The notes: generated by a model not told the origin, from the letters alone. 42,143 nucleotides of DNA from Chrysophaeum taylorii (GCA_029834535.1 JAQMWT010000560.1:17501-59643), one strand, 5' to 3'. Counted from the stretch's first letter, positions 1-9,462 are shown. A program made the numbers and translations.

Positions 1-169
1 CGTGGGAAGACGCCGCGAGATGTGCCGCGGCTTGTAGCGAGCATAGTGAACAGGGCGGAACTTCCCAGAGCTCACCACATCTCACCACATCTGCCATCCC
101 ATACGTACCGAGACCCGGTTTTGGATCAGCCCCGTCCCTGAACCGCGAGGTTATCCTTCCGTCTTCCTC

Positions 170-241
170 TGGAGATCACCGGGGTTGAACCGGTGACTTT
201 CCGCATGCAAAGCGGACGCTCTTCCACTGAGCTAGACCCCC
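170..241 (-). tRNA. tRNA-Ala (anticodon UGC)
   Basis: The minus strand folds as a complete 72-nt cloverleaf. The 7-bp acceptor stem includes G:U pairs. The D arm GCTC/GAGC sits in a good A box, the anticodon stem is TCCGC/GCGGA with loop TTTGCAT (anticodon TGC, alanine), and the T arm is ACCGG-TTCAACC-CCGGT, a good B box. The discriminator is A and no CCA is encoded, as expected for a eukaryotic nuclear tRNA gene. There is no intron. No T-run terminator is visible within about 60 nt downstream on the minus strand. An AT-rich stretch (TTTATTATAAAG) lies about 40 nt upstream. Its 3' end matches the first bases of the primer-binding sites of the two gypsy elements. Confidence 0.93.
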
Positions 242-296
242 ACGGAGTGTTCGTTCAATATCCGTTTTCTATGAACCTCACTTTATTATAAAGTAA

Positions 297-497
297 CAAG
301 TGCAGGCCAGTAAGTTCACCTAGTCCCAATCTCTAACCGCAGTAAATTTGGCGTAAACCCATTCGTGCTCACATCCACTCACCCCACTCTCCTTTGAACT
401 CGTCGCTCTCACCCCCGCCAGTCTAAGCTGCTTTGATCCGCACACGCCGCTAACCTTTGAGTTTACTCTAAAAACCCCAGTAAGTTCACTTGGTCCC
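297..497. repeat. Helitron-associated spacer repeat, interrupted by the LINE
   Basis: This stretch contains AAGTGCAGGCCAGTAAGTTC, the segment ending in CTCACATCCACTCACCCC, the segment CTAAGCTGCTTTGATCCGC, and then AGTAAGTTCACTTGGTCCC. The same order recurs at 4865-5018 plus 14746-14941, and in part at 26040-26186 plus 28706-28884. It is the spacer of a tandem Helitron-like unit. It ends where the LINE is inserted and resumes at 3975. No coding potential was seen. Confidence 0.75.
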
Positions 498-640
498 TTG
501 CGATCGTTAACCTTATGGTTGCGATGGAGGACGGCGCCTAATACGCTTGCTCCCTGCGGCGGCCCCGGCCGTCCCGGAGTGAGACGGTGCCTGCCCGCCT
601 CCCGGGCTGGCCGGTTAGCACCCGGAAAGTCTGCGCTGGG

Positions 641-1606
641 ATGGGGTTCGCTCGGTTGGGTAGAAAGCGACGGACGGGTCGATTATTCGTGGACCAAAAC
701 GTTCGCGGTCTGCGACGCGACGAGAAGAAGGAAGAGTTGTTCGCATCTTTACGGCGGCGGGACATCTTCGCGGCCACGTTGCAGGAGACGTGGCTCACCG
801 GCAACGAGTCGCTCGAGCGACACGGCTACGTCGCTGTTTGTTCCGGTTTGGCAGCCTCCGAGCAGTCTTCCCGCGGCAGCCAGGGTGTGGCCGTGGTGCT
901 GTCCCCTGCGGCGCAACAGGCGTGGCACGCGAGCGGCAGCACCGTTATCCGCGCATCTGCGCGAGTTATTGCGCTGCGACTCGATGTCCAGGACGATGAC
1001 GATCGAGACCTCGGCCTCTTTGTCATGAGCGCTTACGCTCCAGTCGGAACCGCGCCTGACGAGAAATGGGACGCGTTCTTCGACGACATTGACCTTGCGC
1101 TTCAAGCGCGACGGCCGGACGACATCCTCGTCCTGGGGATGGACGGGAACGCGGCTCTCGGCGTGCGCTCCAAGTACGTCGTCGACGGCCCCTGTGGGCC
1201 CTACGGGGCGCCTTACGTCAACAACGCTGGCCGCCGTCTCCACACGTTCCTCGCAACACGGCGTCTGGCGTCGGTCGGCACGTTCTTCCGCAAGCGCGCC
1301 TACGCGTCGTGGCTGCACCCGCGCTCCTGGAAAACGTACCAGCTCGATCACATGATCTCACGGCGGCGCGACGTGCACCGGTTCGCTGATGTGGGTTTGA
1401 CCAGCAGCCTCGTGGACTCGGACCACCGCGCTCTCAAGTGCATCCTGCGCGTCAAAGTCCGCCTCGCACGGCCTCCTGGCACACGGCCCTCTGTGGCGCG
1501 CCTTGACTACGCTCCCCTGCGCTCAGAAAGCACGCGCTTCGGATTCCGGCGCCGGTGGTGCTCGAAAGTGCTCGACATCTTCGGCTTGGGCCACGGGGTC
1601 ACATGA
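641..1606 (+). CDS. LINE endonuclease (exonuclease-endonuclease-phosphatase, APE-like)
   Basis: This is the N-terminal half of the LINE polyprotein, which nicks target DNA to prime reverse transcription. The frame is open from 587; the first ATG is at 641. EEP motifs appear in order: QNVRGL near the start, QETWL (catalytic Glu), SAYAP, GMDGNA (the D-x-N motif) and SDHRAL (the catalytic SDH motif) near codon 284 counted from 587. The frame runs past the domain into a linker (VARLDYAPLRSES) typical of this LINE type and then stops at 1606. The matching continuation is in the next frame, so a frameshift lies at about 1520-1610. Function is inferred from motifs; activity of this copy is unlikely. 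Confidence 0.85.
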   Translation: MGFARLGRKRRTGRLFVDQNVRGLRRDEKKEELFASLRRRDIFAATLQETWLTGNESLERHGYVAVCSGLAASEQSSRGSQGVAVVLSPAAQQAWHASGSTVIRASARVIALRLDVQDDDDRDLGLFVMSAYAPVGTAPDEKWDAFFDDIDLALQARRPDDILVLGMDGNAALGVRSKYVVDGPCGPYGAPYVNNAGRRLHTFLATRRLASVGTFFRKRAYASWLHPRSWKTYQLDHMISRRRDVHRFADVGLTSSLVDSDHRALKCILRVKVRLARPPGTRPSVARLDYAPLRSESTRFGFRRRWCSKVLDIFGLGHGVT

Positions 1607-3887
1607 CAACGCGACCGACGACGCACCGACCGACGCCACGGACGAGGTACCCGACGCCGACCAGGCCGACGCCGACCAGGGCTCGCCGTCCTCGCCGTAC
1701 TCCCGCCTTGCGCGGGCGGCGGCCTCGGCCTCTGACGCCTTACTGCCGAAGACCCGACGCCTCCGACCCGGATGGTTTGAGGACGCGGCGGAAGAACACC
1801 AGCCTCTGATCGAGCGACGCAACTCCCTCCACGCGTTTGTACTCTCGCTCGGTGCCCGGCGCCGTCTTCGCTCGGCGTCCACGATCCTCGACGACCTTCG
1901 GGCGATCATGTCGCGGCTCGCGAAGGCCGTAGCACGGGCGAAAGAGCGATGGATTACTCGTCTGTGTGCCGGACTCAACGCGGGAAGCGAGTCGCTCGGC
2001 GGCACCTCGAAATACTGGAATACAGTCGGACGGCTCCGACGCGGTCTCACGAAGACCACATTGGCTAGGCAGGTGCAGATGACGAAGGCCGACGGTAGCA
2101 GGTGCTCGTCGCCACAGGAGAACGCCGACGTGTTCAAGGCACACTTCAAGCAGCTCTACAGTCGAGAAGCTCGCTACGACCCCACCGTGATCAACGACGT
2201 TGACCAGTTGCCGATCCGTCCGGAACTCGGGGAACCACCGACGCAGGAGGCGATAAAACGGGCCGTTGGTCAGCTGAACTGCACCGCGCCCGGCGAATCG
2301 GGCCTGCGCGCGGAGGTCTGGAAGGCGCTCGCCACCGACGCTCGCACGCTCCCGCTGTTGGAGCGTGTAGTCCTCGAGTTCTGGGAGTCTGAAGTCCAGC
2401 CGGCCGAGTGGGACGTAGGCCTCCTCGGGATTCTCCCCAAGAAGGGGGACCTCTCCCTGCCGGGCAACTACCGCGGGATCATGATGCTCGAGGTCGCGCA
2501 GAAGATCGTTTCGAACATCGTCCGTGCGCGACTCAACGTCATCTGCGAGGCCCTCGATCACGAGTCTCAATGTGGCTTTCGACCCGAGCGCGGTACGTCC
2601 GACGCCACCTTCTCGCTCAAGCTAGCGCTGAAGAAGCGGCGTGAGCACGGTCAGGACTCGTGGGTACTGTTCATCGATTTCGTTAAGGCGTTCGACCGCG
2701 TCCCGCGAGAGCTTCTCTGGGAGGTGCTCCTGAAGTTCGGCGTCCCGCCGAAGCTCGTCGCAGTCATCAAGGGCCTCCACCGAATCCAGGTCCACTTCTC
2801 GGTCAGCGGTGTCGTCGCCTCGGTTGACTCGATCATCGGCGTCAAGCAGGGCGACGTCCTGGGCCCCGTCCTGTTCGTGCTGTTCATGGCGGCACTGACG
2901 ACGTCGTTTCGACGACGCCATGGCCGCACCCCATGTGTCTACCGTACGCGGAAAGACTTTCAGATGACGAACCGGAGTTGGTCCGCTCGCGGCGACGAGT
3001 TTCCCTTCGATGAATCGGCGTACGCCGACGACGTTGCCTTTCTCTTCTGGGACCGCCACATCGCCGCCAGCGAGACACCGCGCCTCATCGAACACTGCGA
3101 CGCCTGGGGCATGGAGGTGCATTGCGGCAACCGACACACGAAAGCGGCGTCCAAAACGGAGATGCTGTTCGTCGCTCGCCCGGCACACCTGTACGGCGAC
3201 CCAAAGTCGTTCGACGACACGAACCTCTCGGACATCGAGCTCGGGCGCGGCCGCTTCATACCGGTCGTCGACCAGTTTAAGTACCTCGGCTCGGTCCTCT
3301 CGCGCGACTGCCGCGACGACTCAGACGTCGACGCGCGGATCAAGAAGGCGTCTCAGGCCTTCGGTGCCTTGCGGGACTGCATCTTCGCCTCGAAGTCCGT
3401 CTCTGCTCGCGCCAAGCGCCTCGTCTATGTCTCGCTCGTCCTGGCCATCCTCCTTCACGGTGCGGAATCGTGGTGCCTCACCGAGGTCCTGTTCCGCCGG
3501 CTGCGGTGTTTCCACGCGCAGTGCGCCCGCGTCATGTGTCGTGTGACCCGGAAACACACCTGGTCCCACCACATCTCAACGGAGATCCTGCGGCGGCGCC
3601 TCGGCCTCGAGTCCATCGACGTCTACGTCACGCGCCGCCAGCTCCGCTGGGCCGGTCACGTCGCCCGCATGCCCTTCTCCCGACTCCCTCGCAAGATGCT
3701 CTCGTCTTGGGTCCGCTCCAAGCGCCCACCGGGGGCTCCGCAGATGACGTACGGGAGGTCGCTCGCCAAGGCACTCCGGAAATGCGACATCCCCTTCAAC
3801 TCGTGGCACGACCTCGCACAAGACCGCGCGCAGTGGCGGTCCGCCATCCATGCAGTTTCATCCCAAGCTTCTACCCCAACTGTGTGA
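1503..3887 (+). CDS. LINE reverse transcriptase with C-terminal zinc-binding-like region
   Basis: This is the C-terminal part of the LINE polyprotein. RT motifs (codons counted from 1503) are LPKKGDLSLPGNYRGI near 311-326, FIDFVKAFDRV near 390-400, GVKQGDVLGPVLF near 446-458, AYADDVAFL with catalytic YADD at 507-510, and DQFKYLGSVLS later. The C-terminus has the RRQLRWAGHVARM motif common to RTE/CR1-like and related LINE RTs. The upstream linker (LLPKTRRLRPGWF) normally joins endonuclease and RT, so one ancestral ORF has been split. The first in-frame ATG is at about 1908, inside the domain, so independent translation is unlikely. The RT core itself has no internal stops, suggesting fairly recent activity. 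Confidence 0.9.
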   Translation: MTTLPCAQKARASDSGAGGARKCSTSSAWATGSHDNATDDAPTDATDEVPDADQADADQGSPSSPYSRLARAAASASDALLPKTRRLRPGWFEDAAEEHQPLIERRNSLHAFVLSLGARRRLRSASTILDDLRAIMSRLAKAVARAKERWITRLCAGLNAGSESLGGTSKYWNTVGRLRRGLTKTTLARQVQMTKADGSRCSSPQENADVFKAHFKQLYSREARYDPTVINDVDQLPIRPELGEPPTQEAIKRAVGQLNCTAPGESGLRAEVWKALATDARTLPLLERVVLEFWESEVQPAEWDVGLLGILPKKGDLSLPGNYRGIMMLEVAQKIVSNIVRARLNVICEALDHESQCGFRPERGTSDATFSLKLALKKRREHGQDSWVLFIDFVKAFDRVPRELLWEVLLKFGVPPKLVAVIKGLHRIQVHFSVSGVVASVDSIIGVKQGDVLGPVLFVLFMAALTTSFRRRHGRTPCVYRTRKDFQMTNRSWSARGDEFPFDESAYADDVAFLFWDRHIAASETPRLIEHCDAWGMEVHCGNRHTKAASKTEMLFVARPAHLYGDPKSFDDTNLSDIELGRGRFIPVVDQFKYLGSVLSRDCRDDSDVDARIKKASQAFGALRDCIFASKSVSARAKRLVYVSLVLAILLHGAESWCLTEVLFRRLRCFHAQCARVMCRVTRKHTWSHHISTEILRRRLGLESIDVYVTRRQLRWAGHVARMPFSRLPRKMLSSWVRSKRPPGAPQMTYGRSLAKALRKCDIPFNSWHDLAQDRAQWRSAIHAVSSQASTPTV

Positions 3888-3974
3888 TTTTTTGCTCTGT
3901 GATCCTGGACCGGCTACTACCGGCCCAGCCTGGCTCCCATGCCCGGGAGAGGTCCGAAGTTAGTTAGTTAGTTA

Positions 3975-4083
3975 GTCCCAGTAAGTTCGCCTGGTCACTA
4001 AGTTCACCTAGTCCCAATCTCCAACCTCAGTAAGTTCACCTGGTTCCAGTAAGATCCCCTGGTCCCAGTAAGTTCACCTATAG
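3975..4083. repeat. AGTAAGTTCACCTGGTCCC short-repeat array
   Basis: Several imperfect 19-20 bp units with consensus AGTAAGTTCACCTGGTCCC stand head to tail, with variants such as AGTAAGATCCCCTGGTCCC and TAAGTTCACCTAGTCCC. The same array type recurs at about 4905-4975, 14850-14941, 24856-24892, 26064-26140, 28793-28882 and 29284-29342. It sits beside the 3' end of each helicase fragment, so it is probably part of the Helitron-like unit. Confidence 0.85.
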
Positions 4084-4085
4084 TG

Positions 4086-4725
4086 CGCGTGTAGACGCCG
4101 GGAGGGGGCTTATCGGTATTGCGCAGCAAGTGTGGGGTAGGGTGGAGTCGTCGACCCAGATGAGTATATCCTCGGGGTTGCCGATCGACAGAGAGCCACG
4201 TAGAGCTGGACGTGGCAGAAGACGGGCTTGGGCAAGAGGACGCCGACCTCGCGGGGCGTCTGGCTCTGGCTCTTGTTGATCGTTTGGCGTAGGCGGGCCT
4301 TAAGGGGTACAGGTTGGAGGAGCCTCGGTGACACGACACGATCGATGATGTATCGGGTGCCGTTGCAGTGGCCGTGCGACGGGTCGAGGTTGCGAAGACC
4401 TTAAGCTCGTGCTCAAAGTCAGCATGCCGTTGGTTGTCAGGAAGTTGAAAACTCTACTGTAAAGAGCGAGGCGTCATCTTCCGACCCAACCTAGTCTGCC
4501 GAAAAGAACTCCGACGCCTCGTCTCCGGGAAAGGCCGCGGTCATGCGCGCGTTGTCAGCATCGACAACATCGTTTCGACGGGGCGTGAGAATGGCGCGCT
4601 GAAAGAGCCGCCGCGGATCGTGGAAATAGTCTGCGAGGTCGCCGTAGACGGCTTGGAGGATCAATGCCTGGCTCGCGGGCCTACCTGATCCTTACCCTGA
4701 ATCGGGGGACCCACCCACATCCTTC
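4086..4725 (-). pseudogene. Helitron/Pif1-type helicase C-terminal fragment, copy A
   Basis: Read on the minus strand from 4725, the broken frames spell the C-terminal half of a Helitron SF1 helicase. ILTPRRNDVVDADNAR and FPGDEASEFFSAD come first. A segment corresponding to the family's leader into HELKV...LDPSHGHCNGTRYI follows. Then come TINKSQSQTPREVGVLLPK (helicase motif V region) and QLYVALCR (motif VI, usually YVALSR). There are in-frame stops and frameshifts. The stretch that normally precedes TINKSQGQT is missing, as in copies B and C. No Rep nuclease domain is present in the window. A decayed host PIF1 gene is possible, but three dispersed copies with the same deletion favour a transposon. 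Confidence 0.75.
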
Positions 4726-4856
4726 ATGCTCCCCACACACACACCCCTCTTAGCAGTCGACCTTTAAAGACAAACCACCCACATCCTTCATGCACCACAC
4801 ACACACCCCCCTCTTAGCAGTCGACCTTTAAAGACAAACAGACAAACAAACATCTG
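4726..4856. repeat. C-rich CTCTTAGCAGTCGACCTTTAAAGACAAACA repeat pair
   Basis: There are two copies of a unit made of CACACACCCC, then CTCTTAGCAGTCGACCTTT, then AAAGACAAACA, joined by CCCACATCCTTCATGC. The longer array at 25529-26035 and the single copy at 29973-30028 hold the same unit, always on the right side of a helicase fragment. Confidence 0.85.
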
Positions 4857-4864
4857 CCAATTAG

Positions 4865-5018
4865 TAGTGACAAGTGCAGGCCAGTAAGTTCACCTAGTCC
4901 CAATCTCCAACCCTAGTAAGTTCACCTGGTCCCAGTACAGTAAGCTCACCTGGTCAGTAGGTTCACTTAGTCCCAATCTCTAACCCCAGTAATTCGGCGT
5001 AAACCCACTCGTGCTCAC
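4865..5018. repeat. Helitron-unit spacer, left part, split by gypsy-1
   Basis: It starts AATTAGTAGTGACAAGTGC, carries short-repeat copies and stops at GTGCTCAC, where gypsy-1 is inserted. The text continues at 14741 with CTCACATCCACTCACC, so the pre-insertion spacer matches 297-497. CTCAC (5014-5018) is the duplicated target. Confidence 0.8.
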
Positions 5019-5354
5019 TGTGGCGGCAACTCCCGCCTCCTAAGGCTTACCCCTCTTCTAGGCCCCCCCCTTATCAGGGGCACCCTACTCCGTCATGATG
5101 ATGTCAGTTTTCTTTATGACATCATCTTCCTTTTCCGTGACATGTGTCACCCTGATTTCTGTTTTTCGATAATATCTTAATCATAAAGCAACAGCCGATC
5201 CTCAAGTTGTGAGGACCAGGCACGGTAGTTGTTTGTGGTTGTGTGGCGGGAGAACGGCCATCCTCGTCCAGTGACTCCATCAAGGGCACGGACGCGAGCG
5301 GCGAGCCAGGATTCGAAGGCACGCCAGGTAGGCCTAAATTCTCCTTACGCCACA
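5019..5354 (+). repeat. 5' LTR of gypsy-1
   Basis: A 336-bp direct repeat of 14421-14740, TG...CA with imperfect terminal inversion TGTGGCG / CGCCACA. It contains an inverted pair GATGATGTCA (5097-5106) and TGACATCATC (5117-5126). This pair could be an RNA hairpin or two bZIP/CRE-like half-sites, and it is also kept in the 3' LTR. Relative to the 3' LTR it has several tiny insertions. Confidence 0.93.
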
Positions 5355-5356
5355 GG

Positions 5357-5364
5357 TGGTGGAG
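5357..5364 (+). promoter_or_regulatory. Primer-binding site of gypsy-1
   Basis: TGGTGGAG begins 2 nt after the 5' LTR, the usual place for minus-strand priming. It is complementary to a tRNA 3' end CTCCACCA. The tRNA-Ala at 170-241 ends GATCTCCA and would end CTCCACCA after CCA addition. Complementarity beyond these 8 nt is poor in this copy. Confidence 0.6.
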
Positions 5365-5596
5365 GAATACGAGACTCGAGCGACCATATCGGTCGCAGCG
5401 AACGAGTGCATCTTGCATTCTCTACACGGTCCGGACAAGCCGTGCGCGCCCTGATCAAGCGCGCCGACAAGGAATTCCAGAAGGACCACTGCTGTGGGAA
5501 AGTTCCCGGGCCGGATACGGTAGTCGTCGGAAGTGACGACGCGCGATTCGGTTCTAGCCGACGCGCAACCCGGGTACCGCTGCCGCAGGCGAGCGG

Positions 5597-5615
5597 AGTG
5601 AGATCGCAACTCACT
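5597..5615 (+). other. Leader hairpin conserved with gypsy-2
   Basis: AGTGAG - ATCGCAA - CTCACT forms a 6-bp stem with a 7-nt loop, about 240 nt after the 5' LTR and upstream of gag. The gypsy-2 leader has GTGGG - ATCGCCA - CCCAC at the corresponding place, with a paired A-U to G-C change. The loop core ATCGC is constant. A packaging or dimerisation role is conjecture. Confidence 0.5.
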
Positions 5616-5816
5616 GAGGCATTGATTGCCGGGCAGAGATGAATTCTGCCGCCCACCGGACTGATAGATCGGTCGGTGGAAGACGCACGCGACGACGATA
5701 TTACGCGTGTCGTGGACAAGTATAAGTCCCAGAGTCGAAGGAGCACGAGAACGACAACGACTCAACCATTTTGGACCCGCTCTGATCTCGGCCGACTAGA
5801 ACGAGCCAGAGCCGAT

Positions 5817-6578
5817 ATGGAAGACGATGATGCTGCCGTCGAGCAGATGCGATATGAAGAACCGCCAAGCCGTCAGGATGAGACGAGCGAGCGGAATGAC
5901 GATGATGATAATGATGACGATGAAGAAGAGCACGACACGGAAGTCGACGACGAGGAAGAAGAGCTAGACTACAACAACGGCGAGCCCGCGGAGAGGCCGC
6001 CGGGAGGACGATCGACAGCTCCGTCAACGCGTGCACGACCCCCGGATGTAACGGGAATGAATGAGTTCTACGAGGCTCACTTGCGGGCATTACGCGAAGA
6101 GAACGAACGCGCGCAGGAACGACTTTTAAAACAAATAGAAGAAGAAAACGAACGAAAAGAGCGGCTACAACGGAAGGAGGCCGAAGAACTAAGAGAGCAA
6201 GCGCGTAGGGCCAACGCTCGAGCAGACGACCTCCAAGATCAAGTAAGCTCGTTGACACGTGAAAGAGACGAGTTGCGTACGCCGAGTCGATCAAGGCGAG
6301 CGAGCAGCCCGGGGTCCCGAGCTGAGGAAGAGCCGCCAACTACACGATCACGCGCGAAAGCTAGGAAGCCGCGCTATGAAGACGACGATGACGAAGAAAA
6401 GGAGGAGACGCGTGGCGACGGAAGGATCGACACCCAAGTTCTTGATGGGTTTCACGGATCGATTCGCCAGCGCGTTAGCTAAACACGATCGCAACAAGGA
6501 GCGGCGATCAACCTCCGGATTAAAGACCGAAACTTTTAAAATGGTTCTCGATGACGCGATCAGGACCAGTTCGATTTA
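5817..6578 (+). pseudogene. gypsy-1 GAG, N-terminal coiled-coil and capsid start
   Basis: The first ATG of a good frame is at 5817. The protein begins with acidic runs (DDDDNDDDEEEHD), then a long charged coiled coil rich in E, R, K and A (about codons 80-150), then an SR/acidic linker. The frame is lost at about 6430, and the homologous capsid text (PKFLMGFTDRFASALAK, then TSGLKTETFKMVLDD) continues one frame over until a stop at 6577. It corresponds to 23763-22960 of gypsy-2. GAG would form the particle that packages the element's RNA; this copy cannot make it intact. Confidence 0.7.
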
Positions 6579-6589
6579 GATGCGGGCGC

Positions 6590-8292
6590 GGTGATGAGTT
6601 AGCCGAAGACCATTTTAGCTTGGAGAAACTACGGTACTGCTACCTGCGACCCTGCGCTACAGTCGCACCGATTTTCCGAAACACTTAAGAAGTACGGAAG
6701 ACCTGTGTAAAATCTCGATCACCCAGCGTCTTTTATTTACGTCGGGAAATCGACGATGAGGAGTACGGTTCAGTGGTACGACGATTACGACGATTGAACG
6801 AGAAGCTTGCCTCAAGATTTTGAAATTTCCGAGAGAGTTGCCCACTGCCGGTGACGGCAAGAATCGCTACGAAAGTTGCAATGCACGACCCAAGCGACCG
6901 TTCCGAACGCCTGGGAACGCCACGTGCACGTATTGCATTAAATTTCAGCAAGAGCCCATGGCGTACTGTTCTGTGGCCAACCGGGATCTCAACGATGTGG
7001 AGTCATCTCTACTTGATACGTGGACTGGAGTCCAGCGAATTGAAATCCCGCGTGCAACCATGCGCAGCGGGCACCCGACGACGTAGCCACGTTTACGTCT
7101 ACGTTGTCATTGATTACACGGCTCGAGAACGATTTCGCGACGCCATGGCGGAGAAGAACAGCCGAAATTCAACGAACCCATCGGGCGGGAAGCCGCAGAA
7201 GCCACCGTCTGGACGCGGAGGACGCGCTCGCCTCGGGAACGAAAGATAAACGACGAAATATGCGCCATTGCGCCTCGAAGAGAATCCAAAAGTGGTTCGA
7301 GGACATGCCAGGATTGTGGGTTTTTCTTAACGACCCACGACAGGATGAACACGGGATCCGGGTCATTTGCAACCGCGAGCCTGATGACTATTATGTGGCG
7401 ATGTAAAATACATCGAAGACGGCAAAATGCCCATTTCGCGAGGACGATGGGAGAGCCGACAAAAAAAGAGATAATCATTCGCGTGACGACGGCAGTTCTA
7501 ATGCCACCCTCGGTTCGAGCGCTGCTCACGATATTCAGAGCAGGCTCAATGACATGGGCACGCAGCTGACCACGGTTATGGATTCCGTGAAGCACTTGAA
7601 AGATGGACACGGCCGATCGTCTTCGACACGACCGGGCCGTCGAGATAGCCGGAGCCCCCGACGCCGCGACAAGAGCCGCGCAGCTCGCGCCAGCGCCGAC
7701 GGAAAGACAGCCGGCTCTAGCACATTCACGCCGCTGCCGGCGACGAAGATCCGCGATCGAAATTCGGACGATGGTCGTTACCGAAAGACTCGGGACGTCG
7801 TCTGCCACGTTCGCGTTTACTACCCCTTGCGGTCAACAGTTACCATTAGGAGTATGGTGTACCCGAACACGGACACCCGCACCGACGACGCAGCCGACGC
7901 CCTTGCCGCGGCCGCATTCGAAGATCTTGCTCGCCCGCCGATGGACGAGCCACCCAATCACGTGCTGACCGATCGTCGGTCTTTGGCACGATTTATGAGC
8001 AGATGTCGAGCGATGAACTCGAAGATTCGAGCGACGACGACTCGAAGCTCCACGATACTGGGAAGGCGATTCAGATTCGGAAGATGAAGAAGCTACACCT
8101 TGTAATCAGTGTCCGCGATAACGTTATTTACGAGTCGTCCACGGACGACGCACCGTTTGTTTTTGACGAGGAAGCCCTACGCCATCGGCTTATCTTTGAC
8201 CCTCCAGGGACGACCTTTGGCGACCGAACTGTCTGTGAGCCAGACATGATTTCTGCAGTTTTAGCTCGACATCATTCGACGGACGCACGATG
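6590..8292 (+). pseudogene. gypsy-1 GAG C-terminal half (capsid end, zinc-finger-like, SR-rich tail)
   Basis: Fragments in all three frames match gypsy-2 21445-22914: capsid end, a GGRGGRA-like basic stretch near 7210-7240, the Cys/His-rich segment near 7290-7410 (now with stops), and an Arg/Ser-rich tract near 7610-7700 (SRSPRRRDKSR). The tail near 8100-8290 continues to the protease. Several single-base indels and stops interrupt it. Confidence 0.6.
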
Positions 8293-8814
8293 ACCATCGC
8301 GAGTGAAGCAGACGACGATCCTACGATAGAGTTGACGTCGGGGACGACGCATCTTTTCCTGCGGACCCCGAAACGGTTTCGGTTACTACGGATCGAGCCA
8401 CGGATACGCCGCCGGAAGGCGATGATTTAAGAAGAAGATTAGCAGCGTTCTGATTGGGACGAAGACGAGCCGACGTGGAACCTGCAGGATTGGTGGACGA
8501 ACTCAAACTTCTTGCTAAAGAAGCCACCAGAACAACCGCTCAGCTACGGACTCGAAGCCGCAGCCGACACGAACCGATCGCCGATGATGGTGATGATCAA
8601 CCAACGACGAATGAATCAACGGATGCGTTCTGGAAGACGAAATGAATGAGTATGGGTAGGTCCTTGCTTCCGAGAATACGAAGATCGATCCCTACCAGCA
8701 CCGATTCCTCTGAGATTGTCTTGAGGAAGAGCGAAAGCCGCCAGATAAAGAGGCTGCCGCGAGCGTTACGTCGATGACGCCAACAACGATGATACAAAGC
8801 CTGCCGCGGCATCG

Positions 8815-9462
8815 ATGCCCAACCCCGGAGATGACGAGTCAGATGTGTGCTCACACTCGTTGACGCCGCGAGATGGCAAGACGATCGAAGATGATTTGGT
8901 TACCCTCAGTTGTTTAGATGGTACTCTACGTTATGGCCTGTCACATCTACGGAATCGTGACGGACCGAAACTCGACGACCATCGGTGTCGATGGAATGGC
9001 AGATGTTTCTTAAATTTGCCGAGAAATGGTCAGAAAGTTGGCCAAAGATCGTTGATTTTCGATGAAGGCGAACTTCCGATTAAGCGCCGCTGTACGGACC
9101 AGGTTGAATACGACGACGATCTTTCGTTGGATCGCGATTCGGGTCGCCCTCGCCGACAACATCGCCGCCCCCATTGTCGCTATTGTGGCCGACGAACCAT
9201 CCGTTCCTGTTGGGAGGGCGCGATATACGAGTTTAGGTGCCGTCGTGGACTACCCCCACGATCGATCTGTTTTTATCGAACCCAAGTCGTCTACGGGCGC
9301 AAGAAGATTAAGTTCAAGGATACGAACGATGCACCCATCGTGACCTTTCGATCTATTTACGATCGAGGCCCGATAACCGTGCCGATTTACAATCATCACC
9401 GATTTTCGGAAGAGTCTCGACCTAGTCAAGACTCGAGTTTACGCTCGCTTGAGCACGATTAA
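8815..9462 (+). pseudogene. gypsy-1 retropepsin-like protease
   Basis: Homologous to 21658-20768 of gypsy-2. The putative active-site strand reads T-I-G-V-D-G-M-A-D-V-S at 8978-9010 and is followed at once by a TAA stop. The flap-distal text (LIFDEGELPIKRR) and the ILG-like motif (FLLGGRDIRV, near 9205-9235) are in other frames. D-G-M replaces the retropepsin D-T/S-G in both copies, so it is a family trait and not decay of one copy. Confidence 0.6.

Larger units (their letters stand above)
498..3974 (+). mobile_element. APE-type LINE (non-LTR retrotransposon), near full length
   Basis: This is a single element with an endonuclease region followed by a reverse transcriptase and ending in a GTTA-repeat tail (about 3957-3974). 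It is flanked by GTCCC at 493-497 and 3975-3979, a probable 5-bp target duplication, possibly longer with mismatch. Its 5' end is defined by homology to the two deletion derivatives at 28885-29283 and 35771-36170, which share its first ~215 bp and last ~170 bp. Those derivatives carry a few more 5' bases (CCCTAACCC), so this copy may be slightly 5'-truncated. The endonuclease and RT lie in different frames, so the copy is probably dead. Confidence 0.85.

Noticed and set aside
749..1351. 200-codon minus-strand ORF opposite the LINE endonuclease
   Set aside because: Complement of a well-supported EEP domain, with no motif of its own.
4086..4725. Host PIF1 helicase gene
   Set aside because: Only C-terminal motifs are present, broken, in three copies embedded in the same tandem unit, so a transposon-derived fragment is the better reading.
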